A DNA stretch of 64,000 bases, from assembly GCA_035644395.1 (NCBI GenBank), contig DASQOR010000043.1, positions 1 to 64,000 on the forward strand. The letters are read 5' to 3'. Position 1 is the first letter of the stretch. Every line of letters begins with the position of its first letter. The stretch is from JBGPLJ01 sp035644395. Lineage in GTDB: Bacteria > Pseudomonadota > Gammaproteobacteria > Steroidobacterales > Steroidobacteraceae. Under the pieces are notes generated by a model. That model saw nothing but the letters and a program-made list of their open reading frames with translations. It did no database searches and had not been told where the DNA came from. Positions 17,484-26,114 of the stretch are shown here, one piece after another. The translations under genes were made by a program, and so were the position numbers.

Positions 17484-19751
17484 ATGGTCAGGGATAGCCG
17501 CAAGATCGCCGCCATCCTGGCGGCCGATATCGTCTCCTACAGCCGACTGATGAGTGCCGACGAAGAAGGCACGCTCAGCGCGCTCAAGAGCTGCCGCGCC
17601 CTGTTCGATGAAGTGGTCAGTGAGTTCGGCGGCAAGGAATTCGGCAGCGTCGGCGACAGCCTGATGGCGGAGTTTCCGAGCGCCGTGAATGCGGTGCTCT
17701 GCGCGCAGGCGCTTCAGCAGCGCATCGAATCGGGGAATTCCGGGCTCCCTTCCGAGCGCCGCATGCAGCTGCGCATCGGCGTGAACCTCGGCGACATCAT
17801 CGAGGAACAAGGCGCCGCCTTCGGCGATACGGTCAACGTCGCCGCACGGCTGCAGGCGCTCGCGAAACCGGGCGGCGTGCTGATCTCCCGTCCCGTCTAC
17901 GACCAGGTGCACCTGAAGGTCCCTGCGCACTTCATCGACGCGGGCACGCGCCAGGTGAAGAACATCGATGAACCGGTAAGGACCTACGAAGTGCTGCCGG
18001 CGCAGCCGGCCGGCTTCCTCGGAAGCACCTTCGGGTTTTTCAGGCGCGTCACCTCCCGACGCGTGCGTCGCGCGGCAGTGGCGGTCCTCGTCGTCGGCGC
18101 CGGGGTGGCGCTCGGCCTGCTGCTGCGCGAGTTCCTTTCGCCCCGGAATTCGCAACGTCTTGCTGCCGCATTGGGATCGCAGAGTGCAGCACCCGGGCAG
18201 TATTCGATCGCCGTGCTGCCGTTCGTCAACATGAGCGGCGATCCGCGCAACGATTACCTCGGCGACGGGTTGTCCGAGGAGATTTCCTACCGCCTGACGA
18301 GGATTCCGCAGCTGCACGTCGCGGCGCGAACGTCGGCATTCGCATTCAAGGGAAAGAGCGAGAACGTGAGCGAGATAGCCGCAACGCTCGGCGTGCGCTA
18401 CGTCGTCGAGGGCAGCATCAAGCGGCAAGCCGACCGGATTCGCGTGACCGCCGCGCTCGTCGAGGGCGCAAGCGGCTCGAACCGCTGGTCCAATGCCTAC
18501 GAGCGGCCGTCCGCCGATGTCCTCGCCATCCAGAGCGATATTTCCGCGCAGGTGATTACGGCGCTCGAACTCGTCCTCGGCGAATCGGGAGCGGCCGCGA
18601 ACGCTCCGCCGGGCAGCATCAACACCGTCGCCTATGACTTCTATCTGCAGGGGCGCGCGTACCTCAGGCAGACGAAGAGCAAGAAGTCCCTCGAGACCGC
18701 CGAGCAGCTGTTTCAGCGCGCCCTCGCGGCGCAGCCCAATTTCGCGCGTGCGCAGGCCGGCTTGTGCGAGACGCGCGTGGAGCGCTACACGCTCGAAAAG
18801 ATTCCGGCGTTCGTTGCCGCCGCCGAGGAGGCGTGTGCCAACGCCCGGGCGCTCGACAGCGCGGCACAGGAAGTCCACATGGCCGTCGGCCGGTTGCGCC
18901 TCGCGACGGGCGACGCGGCGGATGCGCAGGCTTCGTACGGCCAGGCGCTCGCGCTCGTGCCGCAGTCGCCCGACGCGCTCATCGGGCTTGCCGAAGCGCT
19001 GGCCGCCGGCGGAAAGTTCGATGACGCCGAGAGCAGCTATCGCCGGGCGATCGCCGCGCAATCGAGCTACGCCGCCGCGCACATCGCGTACGGCGGCTTT
19101 CTCTTTACGCACGGGAGGGCCGCCGAGGCCGCGACGGCCTACGAGCGAGCGACCCAGCTTGCACCGAATGACGCGCGTGCCCTGAGCAACCTGGGCGGCG
19201 CGTACTTCCTGATGGGCAATTTCGACAAGGCCGCGGATGCGTTCCAGCGTTCGCTGGCAATCCAGCCGCGCTCGGCGACCTACTCGAACGCGGGCACCGT
19301 GCTGTATTACCTCGGCCGGTACGGCGAGGCGGAGCAGATGTTCAGAAAGGCCATTGAATTCACACCCGGCAATCACGTGATATGGGGCAACCTGGCCGAC
19401 GCACAGCTCTTTGAGTCCAGACCGGGCGACGCCAAGTCCTCGTATCGCCGGGCGCTCGAGCTCGCGGACGGGGAACTCGCCGTCAATCCGAAGGATGCGG
19501 TCAATCAGGCGGCAGCGGCGTATTATGCAACGCGGCTGGGGGAACAAGACCGCGCGCGGCGTTCCATCAAGATCGCGTTGACCGAAGGCGACCGCGACGT
19601 CTACGCGCACTACTACGTCGCCCTGGCGGAGCTCGGACTCGGCGATGCAGCGGCGGCCCTTGCCCACGTCAAGCGTGCGCGGGAGCTGGGTTACCCCGAG
19701 AAGCTGATGCGGGCCGCGCCGGAGCTCGGCGAACTGAGAAAGAAGCTGTAA
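17484..19751 (+). CDS. Class III cyclase-domain protein with TolB-like and TPR domains
   Basis: The protein is 755 residues from ATG 17484; a TTG at 17472 would add four. Residues 8-172 are a class III nucleotide cyclase homology domain with metal aspartates Asp15 (ILAADIVSYS) and Asp58 (GSVGDSLMAEF) and the transition-state pair in NVAARL (Asn118, Arg122). The usual base-selecting lysine position reads glycine in EFGSVGD, as in a subset of this proteobacterial family. One membrane segment (about 197-216) is followed by a TolB/FlgO-like N-domain (240-355) and tetratricopeptide repeats to the C-terminus. It probably senses periplasmic state and signals in the cytoplasm. Catalytic activity is uncertain. 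Confidence 0.8.
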   Translation: MVRDSRKIAAILAADIVSYSRLMSADEEGTLSALKSCRALFDEVVSEFGGKEFGSVGDSLMAEFPSAVNAVLCAQALQQRIESGNSGLPSERRMQLRIGVNLGDIIEEQGAAFGDTVNVAARLQALAKPGGVLISRPVYDQVHLKVPAHFIDAGTRQVKNIDEPVRTYEVLPAQPAGFLGSTFGFFRRVTSRRVRRAAVAVLVVGAGVALGLLLREFLSPRNSQRLAAALGSQSAAPGQYSIAVLPFVNMSGDPRNDYLGDGLSEEISYRLTRIPQLHVAARTSAFAFKGKSENVSEIAATLGVRYVVEGSIKRQADRIRVTAALVEGASGSNRWSNAYERPSADVLAIQSDISAQVITALELVLGESGAAANAPPGSINTVAYDFYLQGRAYLRQTKSKKSLETAEQLFQRALAAQPNFARAQAGLCETRVERYTLEKIPAFVAAAEEACANARALDSAAQEVHMAVGRLRLATGDAADAQASYGQALALVPQSPDALIGLAEALAAGGKFDDAESSYRRAIAAQSSYAAAHIAYGGFLFTHGRAAEAATAYERATQLAPNDARALSNLGGAYFLMGNFDKAADAFQRSLAIQPRSATYSNAGTVLYYLGRYGEAEQMFRKAIEFTPGNHVIWGNLADAQLFESRPGDAKSSYRRALELADGELAVNPKDAVNQAAAAYYATRLGEQDRARRSIKIALTEGDRDVYAHYYVALAELGLGDAAAALAHVKRARELGYPEKLMRAAPELGELRKKL

Positions 19752-19797
19752 CGGGGTCAGGGAATAACAACAACCCGAAGACGGGTGGGAGACTGCC

Positions 19798-20226
19798 GTG
19801 TCGAAGCTGCGAATCCAGATCCACAACAGGAACGGACAAACGGTATCGAAGATCATCAACAGGGATCTCGACACGATCGTTTTCATCAACAAGGAAACGG
19901 CCCCGCTGCTGATCACGACCGACGCGCCGGGAAGCGTGTTTTGCGAACTCAACGCGACGACGAAGATCCCCGAGCCAGTGACGATCGGCGGCAACGCCCG
20001 GCGGGAGGTCGCGGTCTGTACCGCTTTCCCGGGGAAGGAGTTCAAGTACACCGCGCAGGTCGGCGCGGCGGCTCCCGAGGACCCGATGATCATCATCGAG
20101 CGAGGGAGTCATCCGGTGCTCGTCGTGTCGGGCTTGACCCTGGCCGCCGTCGCGGTCGTCACATTCGTTCTGGGATTCGTCACCGCAAGGTTGATTTCGA
20201 GGAACCGGAGCGCGGCACCAGGTTGA
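19798..20226 (+). CDS. Hypothetical protein with C-terminal membrane anchor
   Basis: This 142-residue protein starts at a GTG 46 bases after the cyclase stop, preceded by GGTGGGAG. The first 100 residues are beta-rich and polar; residues about 105-128 (VLVVSGLTLAAVAVVTFVLG) form a single membrane helix, followed by a short basic tail (ARLISRNRS). With no signal peptide this predicts a tail-anchored protein, with the polar domain in the cytoplasm. I do not recognise the family. Its position just downstream of the cyclase-TPR gene suggests co-transcription. Confidence 0.55.
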   Translation: MSKLRIQIHNRNGQTVSKIINRDLDTIVFINKETAPLLITTDAPGSVFCELNATTKIPEPVTIGGNARREVAVCTAFPGKEFKYTAQVGAAAPEDPMIIIERGSHPVLVVSGLTLAAVAVVTFVLGFVTARLISRNRSAAPG

Positions 20227-20296
20227 CGCACCCCAGGCGGATGCGGAGCGACGTGCGGCGGCATCGGGTTCGATACCGGCCGCACGCCGCCACAGC

Positions 20297-20479
20297 TCAC
20301 ACATTGCGAGCGTCGATCGGTAGCACCTGAACGCTCAGGGCGATTTCTTCCGGCGGCTGAGCTCGCGTACCCCATGCGGTGTACGGGGACTGGAACAGAA
20401 GCACCGTGAGGGCTGTCACCGTCACTGCCGCCGCCACGCCGACCGACGCCCGGAATCCCGATGTATTGAAGTTGCGCAT
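20297..20479 (-). CDS. Small single-pass membrane or secreted protein
   Basis: The 60-residue reading frame starts at ATG 20479, seven bases after a strong GGAAGAGGAG ribosome-binding site. It has one hydrophobic segment (ASVGVAAAVTVTALTVLLF) and a short polar C-terminus. A longer frame to 20548 would ignore that site. It stands alone between the cyclase group (convergent) and the EPS operon end. The function is unknown; the strong site is the main reason to believe it. Confidence 0.5.
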   Translation of the reverse strand: MRNFNTSGFRASVGVAAAVTVTALTVLLFQSPYTAWGTRAQPPEEIALSVQVLPIDARNV

Positions 20480-20510
20480 GTTCACACTCCTCTTCCTTGG
20501 ACTGCATCGA

Positions 20511-20528
20511 CTGGCAGGTATTTGCCAG
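20511..20528. promoter_or_regulatory. Inverted repeat CTGGCA-N6-TGCCAG
   Basis: A perfect 6-base inverted repeat lies 32 bases upstream of the 60-residue protein (start 20479). It resembles a sigma-54 promoter element but the GG-to-GC spacing is nine rather than ten bases on both strands, so a protein-binding operator is the better guess. Confidence 0.3.
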
Positions 20529-20607
20529 CTGCGGACCATGGTGCTCACAGGCGCGCCGCAGTTCTGTCAGGTGAACGACACAAGGATGAAAATCGCACTT
20601 CCCCGAT

Positions 20608-21861
20608 TTACATGGAAAACCGGACCTGCGCACTGACCACGTTGTCGTCGTAATCCTCGAGCGGCAGGTTCGAGTCGTAGCGCAGGTGCCGGTACGCGAG
20701 CCGGATGCTCCAGGCCTTGCGCGGCGAATAGTCGACGCCGAGCTGGGCGAACTGCACCTGGGCCTTGCGGAACGGCTGTAGCGAAGGTGCGAGCGTGCCC
20801 GCGCTGACGTAATCCTGGTCCTCCATCGAGGCGAGCAGCGTGAACTGGAGCTTCTCCCGCGGCGCCCAGGTCGGGCCGAAACTCCAGCCCTGGGCGACGA
20901 AGTACTGCGACTCCGAGTCCTCGTAGGCCCGCAGCTCGTGCCAGCCCTTCATCTCGAACCAGAGTTTCTCGCGCGGCCGCCAGGTGAACTTCGCGTTCCA
21001 GACGCCGCCGGCAAAATCGCCCGCGGCCGGATCCTGGTAGGTGCGCTCGAGGTAGCCGTAACGCGCTTCGAGCGAAGTCTGCGGCGTGAAGATGTAGCTC
21101 ACGCGCACCGTCGGCACGTGCTCGAAGTAGCGGCTGCCAAAGCCGTCGACCAGCGGATCGGCGTTCGGAAACTCGCCGTCCGTGTAGCGATACTCCGCGG
21201 CGAACAGGTTGTCGGACGGCGTGCGGTACTCGAGGCCGCCGCGCGCGGTCCGCCCGTGAAACTCCTCGTCGGCGCGCTCATCGGCGCTGTGATTCGTGCG
21301 CGTGTCCGTGCCCGCGGCGAGCAGGCTCCAGCGCGAACCGAAGTGAAAGCGCACTTCCGCGCCGTAGGCGCCGACGTCGACGAGGTCCTTGGCGAAAAAG
21401 CGATAGTTCGAATAGTTCGCGAGCGCGCGGTCGTATTGCCCCGTGATCAGGCCCGACCAGCGCTTGCCCGTCTGCCACTTCCATTGCAGGCCCGCATTGC
21501 CGCCGACGTAGTTGAGGTCGCTGTTGTCCTGGAACCGCACGTCGTCGAGCCTCAGGTCGAGGCCGAAGACCTGCCGGCTGAGGTCCCACCGTCCGTGCAC
21601 GCCAGCCGAGGCCCGGTTGAGAAGGTCATCGGTGCTCGGGACGCCGATCGCCGCCGGGTCGCTCGCGGCGAGACCCTCGGGCACGCGAAAGAGATTGTCG
21701 TCGTAGCTCAGCTCGTCGGCGAGATAGAACTCGACCGGGTCCGTCTCATCGGGGCCGGTACCGGGAGCCGCGAAGGCGCAGGGAGTGAGTACCGCGACGC
21801 CGAGCGCCAGCGGGATGAAGGCAATGCGTCCCCGTCTTGAATCAGGTTGCGATTCGCGCAT
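20608..21861 (-). CDS. EpsL-like outer-membrane beta-barrel protein
   Basis: The protein is 417 residues from ATG 21861, giving a clean signal peptide (IAFIPLALGVAVLTPCAFA); this start overlaps the methyltransferase stop by 20 bases. The mature part is a series of amphipathic strands rich in Tyr/Trp/Arg, ending VVSAQVRFSM with the C-terminal aromatic/hydrophobic pattern of barrel proteins. The early DELSYDDNLFRVPEG segment is typical of EpsL/putative exopolysaccharide outer-membrane proteins in exosortase-type eps loci. As last gene of the EPS operon it probably helps the polymer cross or attach to the outer membrane. The family assignment rests on pattern and context. Confidence 0.7.
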   Translation of the reverse strand: MRESQPDSRRGRIAFIPLALGVAVLTPCAFAAPGTGPDETDPVEFYLADELSYDDNLFRVPEGLAASDPAAIGVPSTDDLLNRASAGVHGRWDLSRQVFGLDLRLDDVRFQDNSDLNYVGGNAGLQWKWQTGKRWSGLITGQYDRALANYSNYRFFAKDLVDVGAYGAEVRFHFGSRWSLLAAGTDTRTNHSADERADEEFHGRTARGGLEYRTPSDNLFAAEYRYTDGEFPNADPLVDGFGSRYFEHVPTVRVSYIFTPQTSLEARYGYLERTYQDPAAGDFAGGVWNAKFTWRPREKLWFEMKGWHELRAYEDSESQYFVAQGWSFGPTWAPREKLQFTLLASMEDQDYVSAGTLAPSLQPFRKAQVQFAQLGVDYSPRKAWSIRLAYRHLRYDSNLPLEDYDDNVVSAQVRFSM

Positions 21862-22537
21862 AGGGCTTCTCCTCTCCGAAGATTTCAAAACCGCGGCCGA
21901 GTTCGTCGGCCCAGCGCGCGACGATGCGGCGTTCCTCCGCCCGTCCCGCGTCATCGAGCAGCACCACCGCACCCTCGAGCAGTCGCTCCCGTATCTGTGG
22001 AATCGCGCCATAGCGGCCGCCCGGCGTGTCGGCGGGCGGGCCGTCGCAGATCACGAGCGAGATATCCCAGGGCAGGGCTTCGAAGTCCGGGCCGTACCAG
22101 GAATAACCGCCGTAGTCGGTGAGCGGCGCGAACACCACGCGCACGCAACCGATGCGAAAGCGCACGAGCGCGGCCCGCACCCGTGCACGCCAGTCGGGGT
22201 CGTGCTCGAGCGAACAGAGGGTGCTGCCCTTTTGCTGCAGGATCGCGCCCACGAGCAGCGTCGTGAGGCCTGAGCCGCATTCGAGCACCGCGGTCTGCGG
22301 CAGCAGCGCATGACGCAGGCAGGCCGCGAGATATTCCTCGCGCGCCGAGAAGCTCTCATTGCCCCAGCCGTAGATGAGGTCCGACAGCAGCTCCGGCCGC
22401 TCCTGCCAGGAACCGCAGGGGTTGGTGAGGAACCGGCGCATGGCGCGATCGAATACCCAGGCCCGGTGCTTGCGGCGCAGGAACTTGCCGGTGCGATCCG
22501 GCAGTACGGCTTTGGCGACTTGCAGTGACGTTATCAT
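21842..22537 (-). CDS. Methyltransferase-fold protein in the EPS operon
   Basis: This 231-residue protein has a class I methyltransferase motif I (AVLECGSGLTTLLVGA), an acidic strand-2 end (LCSLEHDPDW) and ICDGPP in the motif IV position. These features are seen in small methyltransferases that modify sugars or lipids. The ATG at 22537 directly abuts the TAG stop of the flippase gene, and the 3' end overlaps the EpsL-like start. The substrate is unknown; methylation of the EPS repeat unit is the contextual guess. Confidence 0.65.
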   Translation of the reverse strand: MITSLQVAKAVLPDRTGKFLRRKHRAWVFDRAMRRFLTNPCGSWQERPELLSDLIYGWGNESFSAREEYLAACLRHALLPQTAVLECGSGLTTLLVGAILQQKGSTLCSLEHDPDWRARVRAALVRFRIGCVRVVFAPLTDYGGYSWYGPDFEALPWDISLVICDGPPADTPGGRYGAIPQIRERLLEGAVVLLDDAGRAEERRIVARWADELGRGFEIFGEEKPYARIAT

Positions 22538-24028
22538 CTAGCGCACTCCTTCATCGGGCAGGACGAGCGGCCGCAGGGGCGCCCGTCCCAGCCGACGGCC
22601 AAATACGAGGGCCCGTACATCGGTCACGATGGACGGGCTCGCGACGAGCGCCAGGGACGCATAGAGCGCCGCGCCGGCGACGCTTAGAACCCCAAGTTCG
22701 AGCATGCGAGGCGACGTCGGGTCGAACAGCAAAGCGAGCAGCCACACCGACACGCCCATCGCGAATGTCATGGCGACAGGCCGCAGCAACGCTGCGAACA
22801 GGCGCCGCGGACTGCAATCGAGCACGCGCAACGTCGTCGTGAACCAGAGCACCGCGGACAAGAGGCTCGCGATGAAATAGCACTGCGCGACCCTCACGAC
22901 GCCGCCCTGCACGCCGACGAGAAAGGAAATCACCATGAGCGCGGCGCCGGCCGCGCCGATCTTGAGGAGCCTGTCGGGCCGGCCGAGCGCCACGAAGACC
23001 GAACCGCTCGGCGTGATGAGCGATTGCACGAAGCCGGTCGGTGCGAGCCAGACGATGAGCTCGCTCACTTGATGCCAGCGCGGGCCGAGGAATACCTCGA
23101 CGAAGGGCGCGCGCAGCACGAAGAGCCCCGCCATCAGGGGCGCCGTAAAGAAGGCAATCGTCGAGAGCACCCGCAGATACAGATGCACGATCGGCGCCTT
23201 CGGCTCGCCGGCGCCGGCGGCCGCGCGGCTCATCACCGGCAGGAGCGCGCGAGTTGCGACGAAGGCCAGGTTGTAGAGCGGGAACAGCATGATCCGGTAG
23301 GCGATCGAGTACGGACCGAGGCTCGCGGCGCCGAGCACGCGTCCGATGATGACGCTGTCGACATTGCGCGCGACGTAGCTGATGACGTTCGAGCCCGAGA
23401 CATGGCTGCCGAAGCGCCAGAGCTCACGAAATTCGCGTGCGCCCCAGCTGGCTCGCGGCTTCCAGTCGGAGAGCGCGAGGAGCTGCAGCGATGTGAGGCC
23501 CGCGATGGCGACCGACTGATAGGCAAGGCTGTAGGCGCCGGCGCCGCCCGCTGCCGCGAGCAACGCAACCCCAAGGCCCGCCGCGGCCGAGGTGATCTCG
23601 ACGCGCGCCACGGTCGCGAACTGCCCGTGGCGCTCGAGGAGCGCCTGCTGCACCAGGGCGACGCCGTAGATGGGAAAGATCGTCGCGAGGATGCGCAGGA
23701 GGCCGACGAGGTCCTGCGCCTGCATGAGCTTCGCAACAAGCGGCGCCGTCAGCAGGAAGAGCAGTCCGAGCAGCACGCCGACCGCGGCCGTCATCCAGAA
23801 CGCCGTCGCGATCGTGCGCGAATCGAGGCGCGGCTTTTGAATCACCGCCGCCGCCACGCCCATGTCGCGCAGCAGGTTGCCGAAGTTCGTGACGGCGAGC
23901 GCCATGGCGACGAGGCCGAAGTCGCCGGGCGCGAGCAGGCGCGAGAGCACCGTGACGCAGAGGATCTGCACGCCGATGCGGCTCATCTGTATGAGCGCGA
24001 TCCAGCGCGCGTTGCCGCTTGCGGTCAT
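22538..24028 (-). CDS. Wzx-type lipid-linked oligosaccharide flippase
   Basis: This polytopic inner-membrane protein of 496 residues, with about 12-14 hydrophobic segments, has the MOP/PST flippase pattern (LLAPGDFGLVAMALAVTNFG near the N-terminus, VARNVDSVIIGRVLGAASLG mid-protein). It flips undecaprenyl-linked repeat units to the periplasm for polymerisation by the Wzy-like protein at 31307. The start overlaps the glycosyltransferase stop (ATGA). The basic extension after the last membrane segments (RALVFGRRLGRAPLRPL) is cytoplasmic. Confidence 0.85.
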   Translation of the reverse strand: MTASGNARWIALIQMSRIGVQILCVTVLSRLLAPGDFGLVAMALAVTNFGNLLRDMGVAAAVIQKPRLDSRTIATAFWMTAAVGVLLGLLFLLTAPLVAKLMQAQDLVGLLRILATIFPIYGVALVQQALLERHGQFATVARVEITSAAAGLGVALLAAAGGAGAYSLAYQSVAIAGLTSLQLLALSDWKPRASWGAREFRELWRFGSHVSGSNVISYVARNVDSVIIGRVLGAASLGPYSIAYRIMLFPLYNLAFVATRALLPVMSRAAAGAGEPKAPIVHLYLRVLSTIAFFTAPLMAGLFVLRAPFVEVFLGPRWHQVSELIVWLAPTGFVQSLITPSGSVFVALGRPDRLLKIGAAGAALMVISFLVGVQGGVVRVAQCYFIASLLSAVLWFTTTLRVLDCSPRRLFAALLRPVAMTFAMGVSVWLLALLFDPTSPRMLELGVLSVAGAALYASLALVASPSIVTDVRALVFGRRLGRAPLRPLVLPDEGVR

Positions 24029-24882
24029 CGGAGCCCCGCCTGCCGCGCGAGGATGCCGGCGAGCGTGCGCAAGGTGCGCGTGTGCACGCCGTAGCTCAGG
24101 TATTCGCGCAGGTCAGGTAAACCGAGCTTGAATCCATACAGACGGCCGAAGACCTGCAGGAAGAGCGCCTGGCGAAGCGATGCGGGCTCGCTCTCGAGCT
24201 TGCGGCCGAGCCGGCGGTAGGCGGTGAGGATGCGCTCCTTCGAGCCGACCGATATGCGGTCGGCGCGCGGCTCGAGGTCGACGAAATACAAGGGGCGATC
24301 GACGAGACGCGCGCTGCCGTAGCGCGCGACGAGGCGGATGAACGCATCGAGGTCCTGCCACGCGGGCATGTCGGAGTCGAACAGGCCCGCGCCGATGAGG
24401 TAATCGCGCCGGGTGAAAACCTGGTTGCCGATGCTGTTGAAGTGGAAGAGATCCGCGTACTCGACGCGCTCGGGCTTGTGCGTGTAGGCCGCGCGCGGGC
24501 CCTGCATCAGGATGTCCTGCGTATAGAGGCAGGAGAAGCGCTCGCCGTAGCGCTCGAGCCGCCGCCAGCGCCGCACGAAGGCATCGATCCGGTCGGGATG
24601 AAAGCTGTCGTCATCGTCGAGACCGGTGACGAACCCGCCACGGGCCGCCGTGATGGCGCGGTTGCGCGAGCGCGGCGCGCCGAGCGGCCGCGGGTTGTGG
24701 AGCAGCCGCAGCCTCGAATCGGCCGCGGCCCGCGCCGTCAGGTACGCGACCGTCGCGTCCTCGGAGCCGTCGTTGACGACGATGAGCTCGAGGTCGCGAT
24801 AGCTCTGCGCGAGCACCGAATCCACCGCCCGCGGCAGGAGCGATGCGCGATTGCGAGTGGGCAGGTACACGCTGACGATCAT
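24025..24882 (-). CDS. Glycosyltransferase family 2
   Basis: This is a GT-A enzyme of 285 residues with the standard N-terminus MIVSVYLPTRNRASLLPRAV, the ELIVVNDGSEDAT nucleotide-binding strand and the metal-binding DDD triplet in TGLDDDDSFHP. It adds a sugar to the lipid-linked repeat unit. It is coupled by ATGA overlaps to the genes on both sides. The donor sugar cannot be told. Confidence 0.85.
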   Translation of the reverse strand: MIVSVYLPTRNRASLLPRAVDSVLAQSYRDLELIVVNDGSEDATVAYLTARAAADSRLRLLHNPRPLGAPRSRNRAITAARGGFVTGLDDDDSFHPDRIDAFVRRWRRLERYGERFSCLYTQDILMQGPRAAYTHKPERVEYADLFHFNSIGNQVFTRRDYLIGAGLFDSDMPAWQDLDAFIRLVARYGSARLVDRPLYFVDLEPRADRISVGSKERILTAYRRLGRKLESEPASLRQALFLQVFGRLYGFKLGLPDLREYLSYGVHTRTLRTLAGILARQAGLR

Positions 24883-26114
24883 GGGCCGCTCTCCCGCGTC
24901 TTGCGCCCAAGGCCGGTCAGCGACCGCAGGTCTTCGGTGAGTGCACGCACCGAAGTCGCGAAGGCGTGAGCCGAGGCGTACACGTTGTAGGTGGAAGCAT
25001 TGCGACGAATCACCGGCCGGCTGATCTTCGGGTCACCGAGCGTGCCGACGATCTCGAAGGCCCGCTCGAAATCGCCGATCACGAAAAGGCAGGAGTCCGG
25101 CAGGAAGGAGCGCGTGCCGGCAAGATCCGAGGCCACGACCGGCACGCCCATCGCCATCGCTTCGAGCATGACGAGCGGCACGCCTTCATAGCGCGACGGG
25201 ATGAGCAGCACGTCGTGGCGCTTGAGGACGCTCACGGTATTGGTCCACGCGCGGACCGATACCCACTCGCCCATCGACGGCACGGCCTGGATGCGCCGCC
25301 GCAGCTCGAATTCGAACGGCCCCTCGCCGACGAACGTCAGCGTGAGATGGTCGCTGAGCGACTCCCGCGTCGCGAGGTAGTCGATCAGGATGTCGAGACC
25401 CTTCTGATGCGCTTCGAGCCGGCCGAGCACGAGCACGCGCCGGCGGCGCCAGCCACCCTGCTCGCCGCGGAAGTCGCCGGGCACATGGGCCTGCGCCATC
25501 TCATCGATGCGGCGCGCGACGGTGTTCGGCAGATGGAAGATCGGCCGCCGCACGCCGGCCCAGGCGGCGAAGTCCTCGGCCTGCGCCCGCGTGATGGTGA
25601 TCCAGGCGTCGGGAAGGTTGGCGTAGAAACGCCGCACCAGCGCGTCGCGCATGCGGGCGCGCCGGAAGCGCAGCACGCGGCTCGGTTCGACGAGCGGAAC
25701 GTACACGACGACCCGGCGCCCGATGAGGCGCGCGGCAACCACGAACACCGGCTGCGCGAGGAGGCAGCCCTCCGCGACGATGCAAAGCGCGGGCTTGATG
25801 CGCAGGACGACCTTCGCAAAACACCAGGTATCGCGTATCGCGCCGACGAACCTCGCGAGCGATCCGGAGCCGAGCAGGCCGCGCCCGGGGGCCGCCAGCG
25901 ATTCCTCGACCTGGTAGGTGACGCTTTGATTCGCGAGCCGCGACCCTTCCCGGCACAGGAGGAGCGGCATCACCCGCCCGTGCAACCGCAACTCCTCGAG
26001 CAATCGCAGCAGCATCACTTCGTGGCCGCCGAGGTCGGTCGCGCCGTCGACGAAAAGCCAGCGCGTGCGCGCGGTGAGCCCGCGCCGAACGGTGACTGAA
26101 CCGCCGAATGTCAT
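24879..26114 (-). CDS. Glycosyltransferase family 4
   Basis: This GT-B enzyme is 411 residues from ATG 26114, which overlaps the methyltransferase stop as ATGA. The same frame is open up to 26915 but that part lies inside the methyltransferase gene and is not coding in this frame. Visible motifs are VLVLGRLEAHQKGLDILID, LTFVGEGPFEFEL and the donor-binding SRYEGVPLVMLEAMAMGVPV, a textbook GT4 C-terminal domain. It contributes one linkage of the EPS repeat unit. Confidence 0.85.
   Translation of the reverse strand: MTFGGSVTVRRGLTARTRWLFVDGATDLGGHEVMLLRLLEELRLHGRVMPLLLCREGSRLANQSVTYQVEESLAAPGRGLLGSGSLARFVGAIRDTWCFAKVVLRIKPALCIVAEGCLLAQPVFVVAARLIGRRVVVYVPLVEPSRVLRFRRARMRDALVRRFYANLPDAWITITRAQAEDFAAWAGVRRPIFHLPNTVARRIDEMAQAHVPGDFRGEQGGWRRRRVLVLGRLEAHQKGLDILIDYLATRESLSDHLTLTFVGEGPFEFELRRRIQAVPSMGEWVSVRAWTNTVSVLKRHDVLLIPSRYEGVPLVMLEAMAMGVPVVASDLAGTRSFLPDSCLFVIGDFERAFEIVGTLGDPKISRPVIRRNASTYNVYASAHAFATSVRALTEDLRSLTGLGRKTRESGP

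Noticed and set aside
17406..20096. An 896-codon open frame on minus opposite the cyclase-TPR gene
   Set aside because: It is antisense to a protein with clear cyclase, TolB and TPR motifs and has no recognisable domain.
20511..20528. Sigma-54 promoter (TGGCA..TTGC)
   Set aside because: The GG to GC spacing is nine bases instead of ten on both strands; the symmetry fits an operator better.
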